Source of the DNA: Prosopocoilus inquinatus | Lineage: Eukaryota > Arthropoda > Insecta > Coleoptera > Lucanidae | Length of the DNA stretch: 64,000 nucleotides | Reading direction: 5' to 3' | Assembly: GCA_036172665.1 (NCBI GenBank) | Contig: JAYKNF010000018.1 | Coordinates: 1,178,001-1,242,000, forward strand | In this document: one piece after another, positions 47,920 through 61,476 of the stretch | How positions within the stretch are numbered: the stretch's first letter is position 1 | Layout: every line of letters begins with the position of its first letter | Program-made: the position numbers and the translations under genes | The notes under the pieces: model-generated | Seen by the model: the letters and a program-made list of their open reading frames with translations, nothing else | Told to the model about the DNA's origin: nothing | Database searches by the model: none

Positions 47920-50900
47920 ATGTATCTAATCGATCCTTACTCATATATCATGTTATTTGGCGTTTCGATGGACTCCAGTAGCTCTGATGTGAGATACGAC
48001 GTTTTCGGACGCAGCAGAAGCTGGAAATAGTTTTAAAGGAAAGAACACGTATTAGCGTTGTTCCTGTGATGTATCTAATCGATCCTTACTCATCTATCAT
48101 GTTATTTGACGTTTGGATGGACTCCAGTAAGTCTGATGTGAGATACAAAGTTTTTGGACGCAGCAGAAGCTGGAAATAGTTTTAAACGAAACAACACCTA
48201 TTAGCGTTGTTCCTGTGCTGTATCTAATCGATCCTTACTCATATATCATGTTATTTGGCGTTTCGATGGACTCCAGTAGCTCTGATGTGAGATACGACGT
48301 TTTCGGACGCAGCAGAAGCTGGAAATAGTTTTAAACGAAACAACACGCATTAGCGAAGTTCCTGTGATGCATCTAATCGATCCTTACTCATCTATCATGT
48401 TATTTGGCGTTTCGATGGACTCCAGTAACTTTGATGTGAGATACGAAGTTCTCGGACGCAGCTGAAGCTGGAAATAGTTTTAAATGAAACAACACGTATT
48501 AGCGTTGTTCCTGTGCTGTATCTAATCGATCCTTACTCATATATCATGTTATTTGGCGTTTCGATGGACTCCAGTAACCCTGACGTGAGATACGAAGTTC
48601 TCGGACGCAGCAGAAACTGGAAATAGTTTTAAACGAAACAACACGTATTAGCGTTGTTCCTGTGATGTATCTAATCGATCCTTACTCATCTATCATGTTA
48701 TTTGACGTTTCGATGGACTCCAGTAACTCTAATGTGAGATACGAAATTTTCGGACGCAGCAGAAGCTGGAAATAGTTTTAAACGAAACAACACGCATTAG
48801 CGTTGTTCCTGTGATGTATCTAATCGATCCTTACTTATCTATCATGTTATTTGACGTTTGGATGGACTCCAGTAACCCTGACGTGAGATACGAAGTTCTC
48901 GGACGCAGCAGAAGCTGGAAATAGTTTTAAACGAAACAACACGTATTAACGTTGTTCCTGTGATGTATCTAATCGATCCTTACTCATCTATCATGTTATT
49001 TGACTTTTGGATGGACTCCAGTAACTCTGATGTGAGATACAAAGTTTTTGGACGCAGCAGAATCTGGAAATAGTTTTGAACGAAACAACACGTATTACCG
49101 TTGTTCCTGTGATGTATCTAATCGATCCTTACTCATATATCATGTTATTTGGCGTTTCGATGGACTCCAGTAGCTCTGATGTGAGATACGACGTTTTCGG
49201 ACGCAGCAGAAGCTGGAAATAGTTTTAAACGAAACAACACGCATTAGCGTTGTTCCTGTGATGCATCTAATCGATCCTTACTCATCTATCATGTTATTTG
49301 GCGTTTCGATGGACTCCAGTAACTCTAATGTGAGATACGAAATTTTCGGACGCAGAAGCAGCTGGAAATAGTTTGAAACGAAGCAACACATATTAGCGTT
49401 GTTCCTGTGATGTATCTAATCGATCCTTACTCATCTATCATGTTATTTGACGTTTGGACGGACTCCAGTAACTCTGATGAGAGATACAAAGTTCTCGGAC
49501 GCAGTAGAAGCTGGAAATAGTTTTAAATGAAACAACACGTATTAGCGTTGTTCCTGTGATGTATCTAATCGATCCTTACTCATCTATCATGTTATTTGGC
49601 GTTTCGATGGACTCCAGTAACTCTAATGTGAGAAACGAAATTTTCGGACGCAGCAGAAGCTGGAAATAGTTTTAAATGAAACAACACGTATTAGCGTTGT
49701 TCCTGTGATGTATCTAATCCATCCTTACTCATCTATCATGTTATTTGGCGTTTCGATGGACTCCAGTAACTCTGATGAGAGACACAAAGTTTTTGGACGC
49801 AGCAGGAGCTGGAAATAGTTTTAAACGAAACAACAGGTATTAGCGTTGTTCCTGAGCTGTATCTAATCGATCCTTACTTAGCTACTATGTTATTTGACGT
49901 TTCGATGGACTCCAGTAACTCTAATGTGAGATACGAAATTTTCGGACGCAGCAGCAGCTGGAAATAGTTTGAAACGAAACAACACATATTAGCGTTGTTC
50001 CTGTGATGTATCTAATCGATCCTTACTCATCTATCATGTTATTTGGCGTTTCGATGGACTCCAGTAGCTCTGATGTGAGATACGACGTTTTCTGAGGCAG
50101 CAGAAGCTGGAAATAGTTTTAAACGAAACAACACGCATTAGCGTTGTTCCTGTGATGTATCTAATCGATCCTTACTCATCTATCATGTTATTTGGCGTTT
50201 CGATGAACTCCAGTAACTTTGATGTGAGATACAAAGTTTTTGGACGCAGCAGAAGCTGGAAATAGTTTTAAACGAAACAACACGTATTAGCGTTGTTCCT
50301 GTGCTGTATCTAATCGATCCTTACTCATCTATCATGTTATTTGACGTTTGGACGGACTCCAGTAACTCTGATGAGAGATACAAAGTTCTCGGACGCAGTA
50401 GAAGCTGGAAATAGTTTTGAACGAAACAACACGTATTAGCGTTGTTCCTGTGATGTATCTAAACGATCCTTACTTATCTAACATGTTATTTGACGTTTGG
50501 ATGGACTCCAGTAAGTCTGATGTGAGATACAAAGTTTTTGGACGCAGCAGAAACTGGAAATAGTTTTAAACGAAACAACACGTATTAGCGTTGTTCCTGT
50601 GCTGTATCTAATCGATCCTTACTCATATATCATGTTATTTGGCGTTTCGATGGACTCCAGTAGCTCTGATGTGAGATACGACGTTTTCGGACGCAGCAGA
50701 AGCTGGAAATAGTTTTAAACGAAACAACACGCATTAGCGTTGTTCCTGTGATGTATCTAATCGATCCTTACTCATCTATCATGTTATTTGGCGTTTCGAT
50801 GGACTCCAGTAACTTTGATGTGAGATACGAAGTTCTCGGACGCAGCTGAAGCTGGAAATAGTTTTAAATGAAACAACACGTATTAGCGTTGTTCCTGTGC

Positions 50901-51793
50901 TGTATCTAATCGATCCTTACTCATATATCATGTTATTTGGCGTTTCGATGGACTCCAGTAACCCTGACGTGAGATACGAAGTTCTCGGACGCAGCTGAAG
51001 CTGGAAATAGTTTTAAATAAAACAACACGTATTAGCGTTGTTCCTGTGCTGTATCTAATCGATCCTTACTCATATATCATGTTATTTGACGTTTCGATGG
51101 ACTCCAGTAACTCTAATGTGAGATACGAAATTTTCGGACGTAGCAGAAGCTGGAAATAGTTTTAAACGAAACAACACGCATTAGCGTTGTTCCTGTGATG
51201 TATCTAATCGATCCTTACTTATCTATCATGTTATTTGACGTTTGGATGGACTCCAGTAACCCTGACGTGAGATACGAAGTTCTCGGACGCAGCAGAAGCT
51301 GGAAATAGTTTTAAACGAAACAACACGTATTAACGTTGTTCCTGTGATGTATCTAATCGATCCTTACTCATCTATCATGTTATTTGACTTTTGGATGGAC
51401 TCCAGTAACTCTGATGTGAGATACAAAGTTTTTGGACGCAGCAGAAGCTGGAAATAGTTTTGAACGAAACAACACGTATTACCGTTGTTCCCGTGATGTA
51501 TCTAATCGATCCTTACTCATATATCATGTTATTTGGCGTTTCGATGGACTCCAGTAGCTCTGATGTGAGATACGACGTTTTCGGACGCAGCAGAAGCTGG
51601 AAATAGTTTTAAACGAAACAACACGCATTAGCGTTGTTCCTGTGATGCATCTAATCGATCCTTACTCATCTATCATGTTATTTGGCGTTTCGATGGACTC
51701 CAGTAACTTTGATGAGAGATACAAAGTTCTCGGACGCAGTAGAAGCTGGAAATAGTTTTGAACGAAACAACACGTATTAGCGTTGTTCCTGTG

Positions 51794-53283
51794 ATGTATC
51801 TAAACGATCCTTACTTATCTAACATGTTATTTGACGTTTGGATGGACTCCAGTAAGTCTGATGTGAGATACAAAGTTTTTGGACTCAGCAGAAGCTGGAA
51901 ATAGTTTTAAACGAAACAACACGTATTAGCGTTGTTCCTGTGCTGTATCTAATCGATCCTTACTCATATATCATGTTATTTGGCGTTTCGATGGACGCCA
52001 GTAACTTTGATGTGAGATACGAAGTTCTCGGACGCAGCTGAAGCTGGAAATAGTTTTGAACGAAACAACACGTATTAGCGTTGTTCCTGTGATGCATCTA
52101 ATCGATCCTTACTCATCTATCATGTTATTTGGCGTTTCGATGGACTCCAGTAACTTTGATGAGAGATACAATGTTCTCGGACGCAGTAGAAGCTGGAAAT
52201 AGTTTTGAACGAAACAACACGTATTAGCGTTGTTCCTGTGATGTATCTAAACGATCCTTACTTATCTAACATGTTATTTGACGTTTGGATGGACTCCAGT
52301 AAGTCTGATGTGAGATACAAAGGTTTTGGACGCAGCAGGAGCTGGAAATAGTTTTAAACGAAACAACACGCATTAGCGTTGTTCCTGTGATGTATCTAAT
52401 CGATCCTTACTCATCTATCATGTTATTTGACGTTTGGACGGACTCCAGTAACTCTGATGAGAGATACAAAGTTCTCGGACGCAGTAGAAGCTGGAAATAG
52501 TTTTGAACGAAACAACACGTATTAGCGTTGTTCCTGTGATGTATCTAAACGATCCTTACTTAGCTACTATGTTATTTGACGTTTCGATGGACTCCAGTAA
52601 CTCTAATGTGAGATACGAAATTTTCGGACGCAGCAGCAGCTGGAAATAGTTTGAAACGAAACAACACATATTAGCGTTCTTCCTGTGATGTATCTAATCG
52701 ATCCTTACTCATCTATCATGTTATTTGACGTTTGGACGGACTCCAGTAACTCTGATGAGAGATACAAAGTTCTCGGACGCAGTAGAAGCTGGAAATAGTT
52801 TTGAACGAAACAACACGTATTAGCGTTGTTCCTGTGATGTATCTAAACGATCCTTACTTATCTAACATGTTATTTGACGTTTGGATGGACTCCAGTAACT
52901 CTGATGTGAGATACAAAATTTTTGGACGCAGCAGAAGCTGGAAATAGTTTTGAACGAAACAACACGTATTAGCGTTGTTCCTGTGATGTATCTAATCGAT
53001 CCTTACTTAGCTACTATGTTATTTGACGTTTCGATGGACTCCAGTAACTCTAATGTGAGATACGAAATTTTCGGAAGCAGCAGAAGCTGGAAATAGTTTT
53101 AAACGAAACAACACGCATTAGCGTTATTCCTGTGATATATCTAATCGATCCTTACTCATCTATCATGTTATTTGGCGTTTCGATGGACTCCAGTAACTTT
53201 GATGTGAGATACGAAGTTCTCGGACGCAGCTGAAGCTGGAAATAGTTTTAAATGAAACAACACGTATTAGCGTTGTTCCTGTG
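51794..53283. repeat. H10 higher-order repeat, copy 6
   Basis: The 14,453-bp partner of copy 3, with the same acaatgttctc and acaaaatttttgg marks. Confidence 0.9.
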
Positions 53284-54177
53284 ATGTATCTAATCCATCC
53301 TTACTCATCTATCATGTTATTTGGCGTTTCGATGGACACCAGTAACTCTGATGAGAGACACAAAGTTTTTGGACGCAGCAGGAGCTGGAAATAGTTTTAA
53401 ACGAAACAATAGGTATTAGCGTTGTTCCTGAGCTGTATCTAATCGATCCTTACTAATATATCATGTTATTTGGCGTTTCGATGGACTCCAGTAGCTCTGA
53501 TGTGAGATACGACGTTTTCGGACGCAGCAGAAGCTGGAAATAGTTTTAAACGAAAGAACACGTATTAGCGTTGTTCCTGTGATGTATCTAATCGATCCTT
53601 ACTCATCTATCATGTTATTTGACGTTTGGATGGACTCCAGTAACTCTGATGAGAGACACAAAGATTTCGGACGCAGCAGAAGCTGGAAATAGTTTTGAAC
53701 GAAACAACACGTATTAGCGTTGTTCCTGTGATGTATCTAATCGATCCTTACTCATCTATCATGTTATTTGACGTTTCGATGGACTCCAGTAGCTCTGATG
53801 TGAGATACGACGTTTTCTGAGGCAGCAGAAGCTGGAAATAGTTTTAAACGAAACAACACGCATTAGCGTTGTTCCTGTGATGTATCTAATCGATCCTTAC
53901 TCATTTATCATGTTATTTGGCGTTTCGATCTACTCCAGTAACTTAGATGTGAGATACGAAGTTCTCGGACGCAGCTGAAGCTAGAAATAGTTTTAAACGA
54001 AACAACACGCATTAGCGTTGTTCCTGTGTAGTATCTAATCGATCCTTACTTATCTATCATGTTATTTGACATTTCGATGGACTCCAGTAGCTCTGATGTG
54101 ATATACGACGTTTTCGGACGCAGCAGCAGCTGGAAATAGTTTTAAACGAAACAACACATATTAGCGTTGTTCCTGTG

Positions 54178-54922
54178 ATGTATCTAATCGATCCTTACTT
54201 AGCTACTATGTTATTTGACGTTTCGATGGACTCCAGTAACTCTAATGTGAGATACGAAATTTTCGGACGCAGCAGCAGCTGGAAATAGTTTGAAACGAAA
54301 CAACACATATTAGCGTTCTTCCTGTGATGTATCTAATCGATCCTTACTCATCTATCATGTTATTTGACGTTTGGACGGACTCCAGTAACTCTGATGAGAG
54401 ATACAAAGTTCTCGGACGCAGTAGAAGCTGGAAATAGTTTTGAACGAAACAACACGTATTAGCGTTGTTCCTGTGATGTATCTAAACGATCCTTACTTAT
54501 CTAACATGTTATTTGACGTTTGGATGGACTCCAGTAACTCTGATGTGAGATACAAAGTTTTTGGACGCAGCAGAAGCTGGAAATAGTTTTGAACGAAACA
54601 ACACGTATTAGCGTTGTTCCTGTGATGTATCTAATCGATCCTTACTTAGCTACTATGTTATTTGACGTTTCGATGGACTCCAGTAACTCTAATGTGAGAT
54701 ACGAAATTTTCGGAAGCAGCAGAAACTGGAAATAGTTTTAAACGAAACAACACGCATTAGCGTTATTCCTGTGATATATCTAATCGATCCTTACTCATCT
54801 ATCATGTTATTTGGCGTTTCGATGGACTCCAGTAACTTTGATGTGAGATACGAAGTTCTCGGACGCAGCTGAAGCTGGAAATAGTTTTAAATGAAACAAC
54901 ACGTATTAGCGTTGTTCCTGTG
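54178..54922. repeat. Partial H10 (units 6-10), second copy
   Basis: The 14,453-bp partner of 39725-40469, with the same agaaactgg mark. Confidence 0.85.
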
Positions 54923-56859
54923 ATGTATCTAAACGATCCTTACTTATCTAACATGTTATTTGACGTTTGGATGGACTCCAGTAAGTCTGATGTGAGATAC
55001 AAAGATTTTGGACGCAGCAGGAGCTGGAAATAGTTTTAAACGAAACAACACGCATTAGCGTTGTTCCTGTGATGTATCTAATCGATCCTTACTTATCTAT
55101 CATGTTATTTGACGTTTGGATGGACTCCAGTAACCCTGACGTGAGATACGAATTTCTCGGACGCAGCAGAAGCTGGAAATAGTTTTAAACGAAACAACAC
55201 GCATTAGAGTTGTTCCTGTGATGTATCTAATCGATCCTTACTCATCTATCATGTTATTTGGCGTTTCGATGGACTCCAGTAACTTTGATGTGAGATACGA
55301 AGTTCTCGGACGCAGCTGAAGCTGGAAATAGTTTTAAATGAAACAACACGTATTAGCGTTGTTCCTGTGATGTATCTAAACGATCCTTACTTATCTATCA
55401 TGTTATTTGACGTTTGGATGGACTCCAGTAACCCTGACGTGAGATACGAATTTCTCGGACGCAGCAGAAGCTGGAAATAGTTTTAAACGAAACAACACGC
55501 ATTAGCGTTGTTCCTGTGATGTATCTAATCGATCCTTACTCATCTATCATGTTATTTGGCGTTTCGATGGACTCCAGTAACTTTGATGTGAGATACAAAG
55601 TTCTCGGACGCAGTAGAAGCTGGAAATAGTTTTGAACGAAACAACACGTATTAGCGTTGTTCCTGTGATGTATCTAAACGATCCTTACTTATCTAACATG
55701 TTATTTGACGTTTGGATGGACTCCAGTAAGTCTGATGTGAGATACAAAGTTTTTGGACGCAGCAGAAGCTGGAAATAGTTTTAAACGAAACAACACGTAT
55801 TAGCGTTGTTCCTGTGCTGTATCTAATCGATCCTTACTCATATATCATGTTATTTGGCGTTTCGATGGACTCCAGTAGCTCTGATGTGAGATACGACGTT
55901 TTCGGACGCAGCAGAAGCTGGAAATAGTTTTAAACGAAACAACACGCATTAGCGTTGTTCCTGTGCTGTATCTAATCGATCCTTACTCATATATCATGTT
56001 ATTTGACGTTTCGATGGACTCCAGTAACTCTAATGTGAGATACGAAGTTCTCGGACGCAGCTGAAGCTGGAAATAGTTTTAAATGAAACAACACGTATTA
56101 GCGTTGTTCCTGTGCTGTATCTAATCGATCCTTACTCATATATCATGTTATTTGACGTTTCGATGGACTCCAGTAACTCTAATGTGAGATACGAAATTTT
56201 CGGACGCAGCAGAAGCTGGAAATAGTTTTAAACGAAACAACACGCATTAGCGTTGTTCCTGTGATGTATCTAATCGATCCTTACTTATCTATCATGTTAT
56301 TTGACGTTTGGATGGACTCCAGTAACCCTGACGTGAGATACGAAGTTCTCGGACGCAGCAGAAGCTGGAAATAGTTTTAAACGAAACAACACGTATTAAC
56401 GTTGTTCCTGTGATGTATCTAATCGATCCTTACTCATCTATCATGTTATTTGACTTTTGGATGGACTCCAGTAACTCTGATGTGAGATACAATGTTTTTG
56501 GACGCAGCAGAAGCTGGAAATAGTTTTGAACGAAACAACACGTATTACCGTTGTTCCTGTGATGTATCTAATCGATCCTTACTCATATATCATGTTATAT
56601 GGCGTTTCGATGGACTCCAGTAGCTCTGATGTGAGATACGACGTTTTCGGACGCAGCAGAAGCTGGAAATAGTTTTAAACGAAACAACACGCATTAGCGT
56701 TGTTCCTGTGATGCATCTAATCGATCCTTACTCATCTATCATGTTATTTGGCGTTTCGATGGACTCCAGTAACTTTGATGAGAGATACAAAGTTCTCGGA
56801 CGCAGTAGAAGCTGGAAATAGTTTTGAACGAAACAACACGTATTAGCGTTGTTCCTGTG

Positions 56860-58349
56860 ATGTATCTAAACGATCCTTACTTATCTAACATGTTATTTGA
56901 CGTTTGGATGGACTCCAGTAAGTCTGATGTGAGATACAAAGTTTTTGGACTCAGCAGAAGCTGGAAATAGTTTTAAACGAAACAACACGTATTAGCGTTG
57001 TTCCTGTGCTGTATCTAATCGATCCTTACTCATATATCATGTTATTTGGCGTTTCGATGGACGCCAGTAACTTTGATGTGAGATACGAAGTTCTCGGACG
57101 CAGCTGAAGCTGGAAATAGTTTTGAACGAAACAACACGTATTAGCGTTGTTCCTGTGATGCATCTAATCGATCCTTACTCATCTATCATGTTATTTGGCG
57201 TTTCGATGGACTCCAGTAACTTTGATGAGAGATACAAAGTTCTCGGACGCAGTAGAAGCTGGAAATAGTTTTGAACGAAACAACACGTATTAGCGTTGTT
57301 CCTGTGATGTATCTAAACGATCCTTACTTATCTAACATGTTATTTGACGTTTGGATGGACTCCAGTAAGTCTGATGTGAGATACAAAGGTTTTGGACGCA
57401 GCAGGAGCTGGAAATAGTTTTAAACGAAACAACACGCATTAGCGTTGTTCCTGTGATGTATCTAATCGATCCTTGCTCATCTATCATGTTATTTGACGTT
57501 TGGACGGACTCCAGTAACTCTGATGAGAGATACAAAGTTCTCGGACGCAGTAGAAGCTGGAAATAGTTTTGAACGAAACAACACGTATTAGCGTTGTTCC
57601 TGTGATGTATCTAAACGATCCTTACTTAGCTACTATGTTATTTGACGTTTCGATGGACTCCAGTAACTCTAATGTGAGATACGAAATTTTCGGACGCAGC
57701 AGCAGCTGGAAATAGTTTGAAACGAAACAACACATATTAGCGTTCTTCCTGTGATGTATCTAATCGATCCTTACTCATCTATTATGTTATTTGACGTTTG
57801 GACGGACTCCAGTAACTCTGATGAGAGATACAAAGTTCTCGGACGCAGTAGAAGCTGGAAATAGTTTTGAACGAAACAACACGTATTAGCGTTGTTCCTG
57901 TGATGTATCTAAACGATCCTTACTTATCTAACATGTTATTTGACGTTTGGATGGACTCCAGTAACTCTGATGTGAGATACAAAGTTTTTGGACGCAGCAG
58001 AAGCTGGAAATAGTTTTGAACGAAACAACACGTATTAGCGTTGTTCCTGTGATGTATCTAATCGATCCTTACTTAGCTACTATGTTATTTGACGTTTCGA
58101 TGGACTCCAGTAACTCTAATGTGAGATACGAAATTTTCGGAAGCAGCAGAAGCTGGAAATAGTTTTAAACGAAACAACACGCATTAGCGTTGTTCCTGTG
58201 ATGTATCTAATCGATCCTTACTTATCTATCATGTTATTTGACGTTTGGATGGACTCCAGTAACCCTGACGTGAGATACGAAGTTCTCGGACGCAGCAGAA
58301 CCTGGAAATAGTTTTGAACGAAACAACACGTATTAGCGTTGTTCCTGTG
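56860..58349. repeat. H10 higher-order repeat, copy 7 (tandem pair)
   Basis: The 14,453-bp partner of copy 4, including the CCC tenth unit with agaacctgg and the ctattatg change in unit 7. Confidence 0.9.
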
Positions 58350-59837
58350 ATGTATCTAAACGATCCTTACTTATCTAACATGTTATTTGACGTTTGGATG
58401 GACTCCAGTAAGTCTGATGTGAGATACAAAGTTTTTGGACTCAGCAGAAGCTGGAAATAGTTTTAAACGAAACAACACGTATTAGCGTTGTTCCTGTGCT
58501 GTATCTAATCGATCCTTACTCATATATCATGTTATTTGGCGTTTCGATGGACGCCAGTAACTTTGATGTGAGATACGAAGTTCTCGGACGCAGCTGAAGC
58601 TGGAAATTGTTTTGAACGAAACAACACGTATTAGCGTTGTTCCTGTGATGCATCTAATCGATCCTTACTCATCTATCATGTTATTTGGCGTTTCGATGGA
58701 CTACAGTAACTTTGATGAGAGATACAGTTCTCGGACGCAGTAGAAGCTGGAAATAGTTTTGAACGAAACAACACGTATTAGCGTTGTTCCTGTGATGTAT
58801 CTAAACGATCCTTACTTATCTAACATGTTATTTGACGTTTGGATGGACTCCAGTAAGTCTGATGTGAGATACAAAGGTTTTGGACGCAGCAGGAGCTGGA
58901 AATAGTTTTAAACGAAACAACACGCATTAGCGTTGTTCCTGTGATGTATCTAATCGATCCTTGCTCATCTATCATGTTATTTGACGTTTGGACGGACTCC
59001 AGTAACTCTGATGAGAGATACAAAGTTCTCGGACGCAGTAGAAGCTGGAAATAGTTTTGAACGAAACAACACGTATTAGCGTTGTTCCTGTGATGTATCT
59101 AAACGATCCTTACTTAGCTACTATGTTATTTGAAGTTTCGATGGACTCCAGTAACTCTAATGTGAGATACGAAATTTTCGGACGCAGCAGCAGCTGGAAA
59201 TAGTTTGAAACGAAACAACACATATTAGCGTTCTTCCTGTGATGTATCTAATCGATCCTTACTCATCTATCATGTTATTTGACGTTTGGACGGACTCCAG
59301 TAACTCTGATGAGAGATACAAAGTTCTCGGACGCAGTAGAAGCTGGAAATAGTTTTGAACGAAACAACACGTATTAGCGTTGTTCCTGTGATGTATCTAA
59401 ACGATCCTTACTTATCTAACATGTTATTTGACGTTTGGATGGACTCCAGTAACTCTGATGTGAGATACAAAGTTTTTGGACGCAGCAGAAGCTGGAAATA
59501 GTTTTGAACGAAACAACACGTATTAGCGTTGTTCCTGTGATGTATCTAATCGATCCTTACTTAGCTACTATGTTATTTGACGTTTCGATGGACTCCAGTA
59601 ACTCTAATGTGAGATACGAAATTTTCGGAAGCAGCAGAAGCTGGAAATAGTTTTAAACGAAACAACACGCATTAGCGTTGTTCCTGTGATGTATCTAATC
59701 GATCCTTACTCATCTATCATGTTATTTGGCGTTTCGATGGACTCCAGTAACTTTGAAGTGAGATACGAAGTTCTCGGACGCAGCTGAAGCTGGAAATAGT
59801 TTTAAATGAAACAACACGTATTAGCGTTGTTCCTGTG
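58350..59837. repeat. H10 higher-order repeat, copy 8 (tandem pair, 2 bp short)
   Basis: The partner of copy 5, with the shared aaattgtttt in unit 2. Unit 3 carries a private ggactacagt and a 2-bp deletion (gatacagttctc), so this copy is 1488 bp. The tenth unit starts gtatc and has tttgaagtgag, which marks the end of the large duplication. Confidence 0.88.
58648..58794. repeat. 147-bp unit with a 2-bp deletion
   Basis: gatacaaagttctc is shortened to gatacagttctc near 58725, next to a private ctacag change. The partner at 44195 is intact, so both changes arose after the 14,453-bp duplication. Confidence 0.87.
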
Positions 59838-60349
59838 CTGTATCTAATCGATCCTTACTCATATATCATGTTATTTGGCGTTTCGATGGACTCCAGTAAC
59901 CCTGACGTGAGATACGAAGTTCTCGGACGCAGCAGAAGCTGGAAATAGTTTTAAACGAAACAACACGTATTAGCGTTGTTCCTGTGATGTATCTAATCGA
60001 TCCTTACTCATCTATCATGTTATTTGACGTTTGGATGGACTCCAGTAACTCTGATGTGAGATACAAAGTTTTTGGACGCAGCAGAAGCTGGAAATAGTTT
60101 TGAACTAAACAACACGTATTAGCGTTGTTCCTGTGATGTATCTAATCGATCCTTACTTAGCTACTATGTTATTTGACGTTTCGATGGACTCCAGTAACTC
60201 TAATGTGAGATACGAAATTTTCGGACGCAGAAGCAGCTGGAAATAGTTTGAAACGAAGCAACACATATTAGCGTTGTTCCTGTGATGTATCTAATCGATC
60301 CTTACTCATCTATCATGTTATTTGACGTTTGGACGGACTCCAGTAACTC
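59680..60349. repeat. Short satellite insert between two recent blocks
   Basis: About four and a half units (TTT with tttgaagtgag, CCC with ctg start, CTG with gaactaaac, TAA with cgcagaagcagctgg and gaagcaac, start of GAG). The TAA unit shares its rare marks with 34.9 kb and 49.35 kb. The other units resemble 26.6-27.1 kb. It was probably brought in by an exchange with another part of the array. Confidence 0.8.
59987..60135. repeat. Representative monomer, CTG family
   Basis: A CTG-family unit with gacgtttggatggactcc, aactctgatgtgag, acaaagtttttgg and the ending ttttgaactaaacaacac, where an extra t/a change marks a sub-lineage also seen near 3,430, 6,706, 26,940 and 28,880. It is usually followed by a TAA (tagctac) unit. 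Confidence 0.85.
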
Positions 60350-61476
60350 TGATGAGAGATACAAAGTTCTCGGACGCAGTAGAAGCTGGAAATAGTTTTG
60401 AACGAAACAACACGTATTAGCGTTGTTCCTGTGATGTATCTAAACGATCCTTACTTATCTAACATGTTATTTGACGTTTGGATGGACTCCAGTAAGTCTG
60501 ATGTGAGATACAAAGGTTTTGGACGCAGCAGGATCTGGAAATAGTTTTAAACGAAACAACACGCATTAGCGTTGTTCCTGTGATGTATCTAATCGATCCT
60601 TGCTCATCTATCATGTTATTTGACGTTTGGACGGACTCCAGTAACTCTGATGAGAGATACAAAGTTCTCGGACGCAGTAGAAGCTGGAAATAGTTTTGAA
60701 CGAAACAACACGTATTAGCGTTGTTCCTGTGATGTATCTAAACGATCCTTACTTAGCTACTATGTTATTTGACGTTTCGATGGACTCCAGTAACTCTAAT
60801 GTGAGATACGAAATTTTCGGACGCAGCAGCAGCTGGAAATAGTTTGAAACGAAACAACACATATTAGCGTTCTTCCTGTGATGTATCTAATCGATCCTTA
60901 CTCATCTATCATGTTATTTGACGTTTGGACGGACTCCAGTAACTCTGATGAGAGATACAAAGTTCTCGGACGCAGTAGAAGCTGGAAATAGTTTTGAACG
61001 AAACAACACGTATTAGCGTTGTTCCTGTGATGTATCTAAACGATCCTTACTTATCTAACATGTTATTTGACGTTTGGATGGACTCCAGTAACTCTGATGT
61101 GAGATACAAAGTTTTTGGACGCAGCAGAAGCTGGAAATAGTTTTGAACGAAACAACACGTATTAGCGTTGTTCCTGTGATGTATCTAATCGATCCTTACT
61201 TAGCTACTATGTTATTTGACGTTTCGATGGACTCCAGTAACTCTAATGTGAGATACGAAATTTTCGGAAGCAGCAGAAGCTGGAAATAGTTTTAAACGAA
61301 ACAACACGCATTAGCGTTGTTCCTGTGATGTATCTAATCGATCCTTACTTATCTATCATGTTATTTGACGTTTGGATGGACTCCAGTAACCCTGACGTGA
61401 GATACGAAGTTCTCGGACGCAGCAGAACCTGGAAATAGTTTTGAACGAAACAACACGTATTAGCGTTGTTCCTGTG
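60285..61476. repeat. Partial H10 (units 3-10)
   Basis: Eight units that match H10 positions 3-10, ending in the CCC unit with agaacctgg as in copies 4 and 7. The first two units are replaced by unrelated satellite units (CTG, TAA), and the join is at 60350 inside the first unit. The private change aggatctgg is near 60532. Confidence 0.87.

Larger units (their letters stand above)
47835..59679. repeat. 11.8 kb near-identical block, second copy
   Basis: The partner of 33382-45228. It begins in the middle of a CCC unit (47771-47919) and ends inside unit 59540-59688, where the first copy changes to gcgttattcctgtgata. The copies are separated by 2.6 kb of other satellite units, so this is not a simple adjacent tandem duplication. 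It contains H10 copies 6 to 8. Confidence 0.92.
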
